Shown: one piece after another, positions 7,207 through 11,325 of the stretch
Layout of the letters: every line of letters starts with the position of its first letter
How positions within the stretch are numbered: position 1 is the stretch's first letter
Source: an uncultured Actinomycetes bacterium
Lineage (GTDB): Bacteria; Actinomycetota; Actinomycetes; Mycobacteriales; Mycobacteriaceae
DNA length: 11,325 nucleotides
Direction of reading: 5' to 3'
Assembly (NCBI GenBank): GCA_903911165.1
Contig: CAIWCQ010000053.1
Span: 1 to 11,325, forward strand
Program-made: the position numbers and the translations under genes
The notes under the pieces: generated by a model
Database searches by the model: none
What the model was told of the DNA's origin: nothing
Seen by the model: only the letters and a program-made list of their open reading frames with translations

Positions 7207-8055
7207 GTGGCGATCGAACAGATCCTCGACCTCGAGCAACTAGAGGTCAACATCTACCGCGGCGGCGTCTACAACCCCGAGTCCGGTTTCCTGTCAAGGA
7301 CATTCGGCGGGCACATCGCCGGGCAGGCGCTGGTCTCCGCGGTCCGCACCGTCGACCCCAAGTATCAGGTGCACTCGCTGCACGGCTATTTCCTGCGGCC
7401 CGGCGACGGCTCCAAACCGGCGGTGTATCTGGTCGACCGGCCTCGGGACGGTAGCTCCTTCTGCACCCGGCGGGTCAACGCCGTCCAGAACGGCGAGGTG
7501 ATCTTCTCCATGGGTGCGTCGTTCCAGACCACCCAGGACGGCATCGAGCATCAGGACGAGATGCCCCGGGTGGTCTCGCCCGACGATCTGGTCGACGCCC
7601 GGTCGGGAGAGAGCCCTTTCGGCAACGGGGGCATCGCGCAGTTCGCTGAATGGGACATCCGCCGGGTGCCGCAGCACCGGGTGACCAGGCAGCAGGGCGA
7701 GGCCTCCCAGCAGCAGGTCTGGTTCAAACACCGCGATCCGCTGCCCGACGACCCGCTGCTGCACATCTGCGCACTGGCCTATATGAGCGACCTGACCCTG
7801 CTCGGTTCGGCACACGTCAGCCACCCCGAGGAGCGGCCGCACCTGGGGATCGCCTCGCTCGATCACGCGATGTGGTTCATGCGCCCGTTCCGCGCCGATG
7901 AGTGGCTGCTCTACGACCAGAACTCGCCGTCGGCTCGCGGCGGCCGGGCGCTGACCCAGGGCCAGATCTTCAACCAGCGCGGGGACATGGTCGCCGCCGT
8001 GGTGCAGGAAGGGCTCACCCGCTACAAGCGCGGGTACACCCCGGGCTCGGCATGA
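7207..8055 (+). CDS. tesB: Acyl-CoA thioesterase II (TesB family)
   Basis: A 282-residue double-hotdog thioesterase that hydrolyses acyl-CoA to free fatty acid and CoA in the cytoplasm. Full family length is present. The N-terminal hotdog has [12 protein letters not shown] and [12 protein letters not shown]; the C-terminal hotdog has [12 protein letters not shown] and VQEGL. By alignment with E. coli TesB, Asp219 and Gln267 are two of the three catalytic residues. The third position (Thr228 in E. coli) falls in NSPSARGG, where Ser is present but the exact aligned residue may be Pro; I recall similar sequence in M. tuberculosis TesB2 (Rv2605c). GTG 7207 gives the same N-terminus as that protein ([17 protein letters not shown]). 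The ribosome binding site is weak (AGAAG, very close). It lies 43 bases after pdxS and overlaps the pdxT start (ATGA), so it is in the PLP operon without an obvious PLP role. Confidence 0.95.
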   Translation: MAIEQILDLEQLEVNIYRGGVYNPESGFLSRTFGGHIAGQALVSAVRTVDPKYQVHSLHGYFLRPGDGSKPAVYLVDRPRDGSSFCTRRVNAVQNGEVIFSMGASFQTTQDGIEHQDEMPRVVSPDDLVDARSGESPFGNGGIAQFAEWDIRRVPQHRVTRQQGEASQQQVWFKHRDPLPDDPLLHICALAYMSDLTLLGSAHVSHPEERPHLGIASLDHAMWFMRPFRADEWLLYDQNSPSARGGRALTQGQIFNQRGDMVAAVVQEGLTRYKRGYTPGSA

Positions 8056-8648
8056 GCGGTCCGAAAGTCGGCGTGCTCGCCCTGCAGGGCGACACTCGCG
8101 AACACCTTGCCGCCCTGCGCGAGGCGGGGGCACTGCCGGTCACCGTGCGCCGCCGAGCCGAACTCGAATCCGTCGACGCACTCGTCCTCCCGGGCGGTGA
8201 ATCCACCACGATGAGTCTGCTGCTGCGTGAATTCGAACTCCTCGACCCACTGCGGCAGCGCCTGGCCGACGGAATGCCCGCCTATGGTTCGTGCGCCGGA
8301 ATGATCCTGCTGGCAACTCAGATCCTCGATGCCGGCGAACCCGGTCGGGAGGCCTGCGCGCTGGGTGCTGTCGATATGGCAGTGCGCCGCAACGCCTTCG
8401 GCCGTCAGGTCGACTCTTTCGAAGACGATATCGACTTTTGTGGCCTTGACGGCCCGGTCCGCGCGGTGTTCATCCGCGCGCCGTGGGTCGAGCGGATCGG
8501 CGCGGGTGTGGACGTGCTGGCTCGGGCTGGCGACCATGTCGTCGCGGTGCGTCAGGGGCCGGTGCTGGCGACCGCCTTTCATCCGGAGATGACCGGCGAC
8601 CGGCGTGTGCACAACTTTTTCGTCGATATGGTCGCCGGGCGGGTGTAG
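8052..8648 (+). CDS. pdxT: Pyridoxal 5'-phosphate synthase glutaminase subunit PdxT
   Basis: A 198-residue class I glutamine amidotransferase-like subunit that hydrolyses glutamine and channels ammonia to PdxS. The catalytic triad is complete: Cys81 in YGSCAGM, His177 and Glu179 in FHPEM. The N-terminal [12 protein letters not shown] and the PGGESTT oxyanion-hole region are typical of the family. I chose ATG 8052 because it overlaps the tesB stop (ATGA) and gives the usual length; the open frame extending back to 7902 lies inside tesB. No good Shine-Dalgarno is visible, so translation is probably coupled to tesB. It is separated from its partner pdxS by tesB, an arrangement I also recall in M. 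tuberculosis (Rv2606c-Rv2604c). Confidence 0.97.
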   Translation: MSGPKVGVLALQGDTREHLAALREAGALPVTVRRRAELESVDALVLPGGESTTMSLLLREFELLDPLRQRLADGMPAYGSCAGMILLATQILDAGEPGREACALGAVDMAVRRNAFGRQVDSFEDDIDFCGLDGPVRAVFIRAPWVERIGAGVDVLARAGDHVVAVRQGPVLATAFHPEMTGDRRVHNFFVDMVAGRV

Positions 8649-8685
8649 CCACTCGACGGTTCACGTCCTCAACGAGCCGTCCCAG

Positions 8686-8691
8686 TAGACT
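8686..8691 (+). promoter_or_regulatory. -10 element upstream of yebC
   Basis: TAGACT matches TANNNT and is identical to the -10 in front of pdxS. Start of transcription would be near 8698, leaving a leader of about 30 bases with GAGGA (8716-8720) eight bases before ATG 8729. No -35 with good spacing is seen; TTCACG at 8660-8665 is 20 bases away, too far. Confidence 0.55.
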
Positions 8692-8728
8692 GACACCGCA
8701 GAAACCGGCACGGACGAGGACGTAAACC

Positions 8729-9484
8729 ATGAGCGGGCATTCCAAGTGGGCCACCACCAAGCATCAGAAGGCCGTTAAGGATGCGCGCCGTGGCAAGGAA
8801 TTCGCCAAGCTGATCAAGAACATCGAGGTCGCGGCCCGCACCGGCGGAGGTGACCCGAACGGCAACCCCACCCTCTGGGACGCCATCCAGAAGGCCAAGA
8901 AGACCTCGGTGCCCAACGACAACATCGAGCGGGCCCGCAAGCGCGGTGCCGGCGAGGAAGCCGGCGGTGCCGACTGGCAGACCATCATGTACGAGGGTTA
9001 CGGCCCCAATGGTGTTGCGGTGCTGATCGAATGCCTGACCGACAACCGCAACAGAGCGGCCGGCGAGGTCCGAGTGTCGATGACCCGCAACGGCGGCAAT
9101 ATGGCCGACCCGGGCTCGGTGGCCTACCTGTTCTCCCGCAAGGGAGTGGTGCTGCTGGCCAAGAACGGACTGTCAGAGGATGACGTCCTGCTCGCCGTGC
9201 TGGAGGCGGGCGCCGAGGAGGTCAACGACCTCGGCGACAGCTTCGAGGTGGTATGCGAGCCGACCGACCTGATCACCGTGCGCACGGCACTGAAGGACGC
9301 CGGCATTGAGTACGACTCCGCCGACGCCACCTTCCAGCCGTCGATGAGCGTAGAGGTCGACCTGGAGACCGCCCGCAAGGTGCTCAAACTCATCGACGCG
9401 CTGGAGGACAGCGACGACGTCCAGGACGTTTTCACCAACATCGACATCCCCGACGACGTCGCCGCCCAGCTCGACGAGGACTGA
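8729..9484 (+). CDS. yebC: YebC/PmpR/TACO1-family protein
   Basis: A 251-residue full-length member of a nearly universal bacterial family, opening with the hallmark [21 protein letters not shown]. The family was long annotated as a transcriptional regulator. More recent work on YebC and mitochondrial TACO1 links it to translation, particularly of proline-rich stretches; which applies here the sequence cannot say. The three-domain order is apparent: a basic helical N-terminus (residues 1-80), [22 protein letters not shown] at about 90-111, and an acidic C-terminus ending in [14 protein letters not shown] lies eight bases before the ATG. It has its own -10 box and a terminator-like hairpin directly after the stop, so it is probably transcribed largely alone. 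yebC next to ruvC is a widely conserved arrangement, also in E. coli. Confidence 0.96.
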   Translation: MSGHSKWATTKHQKAVKDARRGKEFAKLIKNIEVAARTGGGDPNGNPTLWDAIQKAKKTSVPNDNIERARKRGAGEEAGGADWQTIMYEGYGPNGVAVLIECLTDNRNRAAGEVRVSMTRNGGNMADPGSVAYLFSRKGVVLLAKNGLSEDDVLLAVLEAGAEEVNDLGDSFEVVCEPTDLITVRTALKDAGIEYDSADATFQPSMSVEVDLETARKVLKLIDALEDSDDVQDVFTNIDIPDDVAAQLDED

Positions 9485-9487
9485 CGC

Positions 9488-9513
9488 CACGTCCCGCGAG
9501 CGGGCGTGTCTTT
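9488..9513 (+). terminator. Probable intrinsic terminator after yebC
   Basis: CACG-T-CCCG (9488-9496) and CGGGCGTG (9501-9508) form an eight-pair GC-rich stem with one bulged T and a CGAG loop, followed by TCTTT. It begins four bases after the yebC stop. The T tract is short, as is common in actinobacteria, so termination may be partial. Confidence 0.5.
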
Positions 9514-9538
9514 CGCGTGATCCGTCACCCCCAACCGC

Positions 9539-9544
9539 TACGCT
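9539..9544 (+). promoter_or_regulatory. -10 element of ruvCAB
   Basis: TACGCT fits TANNNT and ends one base before the SOS box. The predicted start, near 9551, is inside that box, so bound LexA would block initiation. No clear -35 was found. Confidence 0.5.
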
Positions 9545-9545
9545 A

Positions 9546-9561
9546 TCGAACAACTGTTCGT
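9546..9561 (+). promoter_or_regulatory. LexA-binding SOS box upstream of ruvC
   Basis: TCGAACAACTGTTCGT matches the mycobacterial/Gram-positive LexA consensus TCGAAC-N4-GTTCGA at 11 of the 12 defined bases; only the last A is changed. It lies 16 bases before the ruvC start and covers the expected transcription start. Repression by LexA and induction by DNA damage are strongly expected. Confidence 0.88.
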
Positions 9562-9577
9562 AGGCGAAAGGCGTTTC

Positions 9578-10156
9578 GTGCGGGTGATGGGCGTCGACCC
9601 CGGACTGACCCGCTGCGGTCTCTCGGTGATCGAGGGCCGCGGTGGCAGGCAGGTGACGGCGCTTGATGTCGACGTCGTTCGCACGCCTGCGGGCGATCCG
9701 CTGCAGTTGCGGCTGCTGTCGATCAGCGACGTGGTCGAGTACTGGATGGATACCCACGCACCCGACGTGATCGCCATCGAGCGGGTGTTCGCCAACCAGA
9801 ACGCCAACACGGCCATGGGTACCGCCCAGGCCGCCGGAGTCATTGCGCTGGCCGCCGCCCGGCGCGGGATCGACGTGCACTTCCACACTCCCAGTGAGGT
9901 CAAGGCGGCCGTGACGGGCAACGGCCGCGCCGACAAGGCCCAGGTCACTGAAATGGTCACTCGGATTTTGAAGCTGCAGCAGAAACCGACCCCGGCAGAT
10001 GCCGCCGACGCGTTGGCGCTGGCAATCTGTCACTGCTGGCGGGCACCGATGATCGCCCGGATGGCGCAGGCTGAGGCGATGGCTGCCGAGCAGCAACGGG
10101 CTTACCAGGCCCGGTTGAAGGCTGCCCCGGTTCGTGCGGTGCGGAGAGTGCCGTGA
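9578..10156 (+). CDS. ruvC: Holliday junction endonuclease RuvC
   Basis: A 192-residue RNase H-fold nuclease that cuts Holliday junctions symmetrically, working with RuvAB. The four catalytic acids are present: Asp7 in [11 protein letters not shown], Glu68 in AIERVF, and Asp141/Asp144 in [15 protein letters not shown] (E. coli: Asp7, Glu66, Asp138, Asp141). [14 protein letters not shown] follows Glu68, as in the family. After about residue 155 there is an Ala/Gln/Arg-rich tail beyond the catalytic core. GTG 9578 is preferred over the in-frame ATG 9587 because it places Asp7 in the family position and has GAAAGG six bases upstream. It is the first gene of an SOS-controlled unit and its stop overlaps the ruvA start (GTGA). 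Confidence 0.97.
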   Translation: MRVMGVDPGLTRCGLSVIEGRGGRQVTALDVDVVRTPAGDPLQLRLLSISDVVEYWMDTHAPDVIAIERVFANQNANTAMGTAQAAGVIALAAARRGIDVHFHTPSEVKAAVTGNGRADKAQVTEMVTRILKLQQKPTPADAADALALAICHCWRAPMIARMAQAEAMAAEQQRAYQARLKAAPVRAVRRVP

Positions 10157-10746
10157 TCGCGGGGGTCCGCGGCGAGGTGCTCGAGATCGCCCTCGATCAC
10201 GCCGTCATCGATGCGGCCGGCGTCGGATACAAGGTGATGTGCACACCGTCAACGCTGGCAGCCCTGAAGCGGGGCACTGATGCGCGTCTGGTCACCGCGA
10301 TGATCGTGCGTGAGGACTCGATGACGCTCTACGGCTTCTCCGATGGCGAGGCTCGCGATCTGTTCCTGACGCTGCTGGGCGTCTCGGGTGTCGGACCCAA
10401 GATCGCCCTGGCGACGCTGGCTGTCTACGACGCCACCGCATTGCGCCGTGCATTAGCCGACGGCGATGTCGCGGCTCTGACCCGGGTGCCCGGCATCGGC
10501 AAGCGTGGCGCCGAACGTCTGGTGCTGGAACTGCGCGACAAGATCGGCTCCCTGCCGAGCGGCGGTGCCACGTCCGGCGCAGTCGGGCACGCGGTTCGGG
10601 TGCCGGTGGTGGAAGCCCTTGTGGGACTTGGCTTTGCGCTCAAGCAGGCCGAGGAGTCCTGCGACAGGGTGCTCGCCGAATCGCCGGACGCCACCACGTC
10701 CGGTGCGTTGCGGGCGGCGCTCTCCTTGCTGGGCAAGACCAAGTGA
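10153..10746 (+). CDS. ruvA: Holliday junction DNA-binding protein RuvA
   Basis: A 197-residue protein of normal family length. Its tetramers hold the four-way junction open and load the RuvB motors. Domain I (about 1-63) is the beta-barrel, with the acidic pin Glu54-Asp55 (E. coli Glu55, Asp56). Domain II has two helix-hairpin-helix motifs, [17 protein letters not shown] and [18 protein letters not shown] short Gly/Ser linker leads to domain III ([19 protein letters not shown], about 150-197), which contacts RuvB. GTG 10153 overlaps the ruvC stop (GTGA), and the [11 protein letters not shown] beginning is typical. Eight bases separate it from ruvB. Confidence 0.97.
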   Translation: MIAGVRGEVLEIALDHAVIDAAGVGYKVMCTPSTLAALKRGTDARLVTAMIVREDSMTLYGFSDGEARDLFLTLLGVSGVGPKIALATLAVYDATALRRALADGDVAALTRVPGIGKRGAERLVLELRDKIGSLPSGGATSGAVGHAVRVPVVEALVGLGFALKQAEESCDRVLAESPDATTSGALRAALSLLGKTK

Positions 10747-10754
10747 GCAGCTAA

Positions 10755-11325
10755 ATGGGCCGTTTCGAGGACGACGACGTAGTCGAGGCGTCCGAGCGTG
10801 ACGTTTCCGCGGCGCTGACCGTCGGTGAGGGCGATGTCGACGCCAGTCTGCGGCCCCGGTCGCTGGGGGAGTTCATCGGCCAACCGCGGGTTCGCGAGCA
10901 ACTGCAGTTGGTGCTCGAGGGCGCCAAGAACCGCGGCAGCACACCGGATCACATCCTGCTTTCGGGGCCGCCGGGTCTGGGCAAGACCTCATTGGCGATG
11001 ATCATCGCCAGCGAACTCGGCTCAGCGCTGCGGGTCACCTCTGGCCCGGCACTGGAACGCGCGGGCGACCTGGCGGCAATGCTGTCCAATCTGGTCGAGG
11101 GTGACGTGCTGTTCATCGACGAGATCCACCGCATCGCCCGGCCCGCCGAGGAGATGCTGTATCTGGCCATGGAGGACTTCCGGGTCGACGTGGTGGTGGG
11201 CAAAGGCCCTGGGGCGACGTCGATTCCGTTGGAGGTCGCCCCGTTCACTCTCGTCGGCGCCACCACCAGATCGGGCGCGTTGACCGGGCCGTTGCGTGAC
11301 CGGTTCGGGTTCACCGCGCACATGG
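10755..11325 (+). CDS. ruvB: Holliday junction branch-migration ATPase RuvB, 3' partial
   Basis: The first 190 residues of the AAA+ motor that drives branch migration with RuvA; the frame stays open to the window end, where about 150 residues are missing. Walker A is GPPGLGKT at 71-78 (Lys77), Walker B is LFIDEIHR with Asp122 and Glu123, and [18 protein letters not shown] from about 168 covers sensor I and the start of the arginine-finger region. The stretch [19 protein letters not shown] near the N-terminus is characteristic of RuvB. I chose ATG 10755 because the following residues ([17 protein letters not shown]) agree with M. tuberculosis RuvB as I recall it and the short gap after ruvA fits. 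The ribosome binding site is poor, so reinitiation after ruvA is likely. Confidence 0.97.
   Translation, partial: MGRFEDDDVVEASERDVSAALTVGEGDVDASLRPRSLGEFIGQPRVREQLQLVLEGAKNRGSTPDHILLSGPPGLGKTSLAMIIASELGSALRVTSGPALERAGDLAAMLSNLVEGDVLFIDEIHRIARPAEEMLYLAMEDFRVDVVVGKGPGATSIPLEVAPFTLVGATTRSGALTGPLRDRFGFTAHM

Noticed and set aside
8656..8680. Hairpin after pdxT (ACGGTTC with GAGCCGT, one G-U pair)
   Set aside because: The loop is 11 bases, the stem is weak and no T tract follows, so I do not call a terminator.

Overview
The window looks like core chromosome of a fast-growing mycobacterium (Mycobacterium/Mycolicibacterium) or a very close relative. The DNA is GC-rich, GTG starts are common, and genes are tightly packed. 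The encoded proteins closely match what I remember of the M. tuberculosis Rv2614c-Rv2603c and Rv2594c-Rv2592c products, and the set includes the mycobacterial phosphatidylinositol mannoside (PIM) genes pgsA, patA and pimA. All 14 genes are on the + strand. The species call rests on recalled similarity; no search was run. I see no mobile element, CRISPR array, tRNA or rRNA, and no gene-free stretch over 100 bases.

Region 1 (1-6159) is one run of seven genes with overlapping or touching ends: thrS (5' end outside the window), a HIT-family Ap4A phosphorylase, pgsA, patA, pimA, a membrane-anchored LemA-like protein and a Nudix hydrolase. The first two could be linked through Ap4A, which aminoacyl-tRNA synthetases produce as a side product. 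The next three make the phosphatidylinositol (PI) scaffold, add its first mannose and acylate that mannose. The last two have unknown roles and, as I recall, are one fused protein (Rv2609c) in M. tuberculosis.

Region 2 (6160-8648) has its own probable promoter and holds pdxS, tesB and pdxT. PdxS and PdxT form the two-subunit pyridoxal 5'-phosphate (PLP) synthase. The acyl-CoA thioesterase between them has no obvious tie to that pathway. An imperfect dyad lies between the pdxS -10 box and its ribosome binding site.

Region 3 (8649-11325) has yebC with its own -10 box and a terminator-like hairpin, then ruvC-ruvA-ruvB (ruvB cut by the window end). A near-consensus mycobacterial LexA/SOS box sits just upstream of ruvC, next to a -10 element, so the Holliday-junction operon is very probably DNA-damage inducible.

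Most of this is ordinary core genome. The best candidates for something undescribed are the LemA-like/Nudix pair at the end of the PIM cluster and the dyad in front of pdxS. I did not find a convincing wholly new system.
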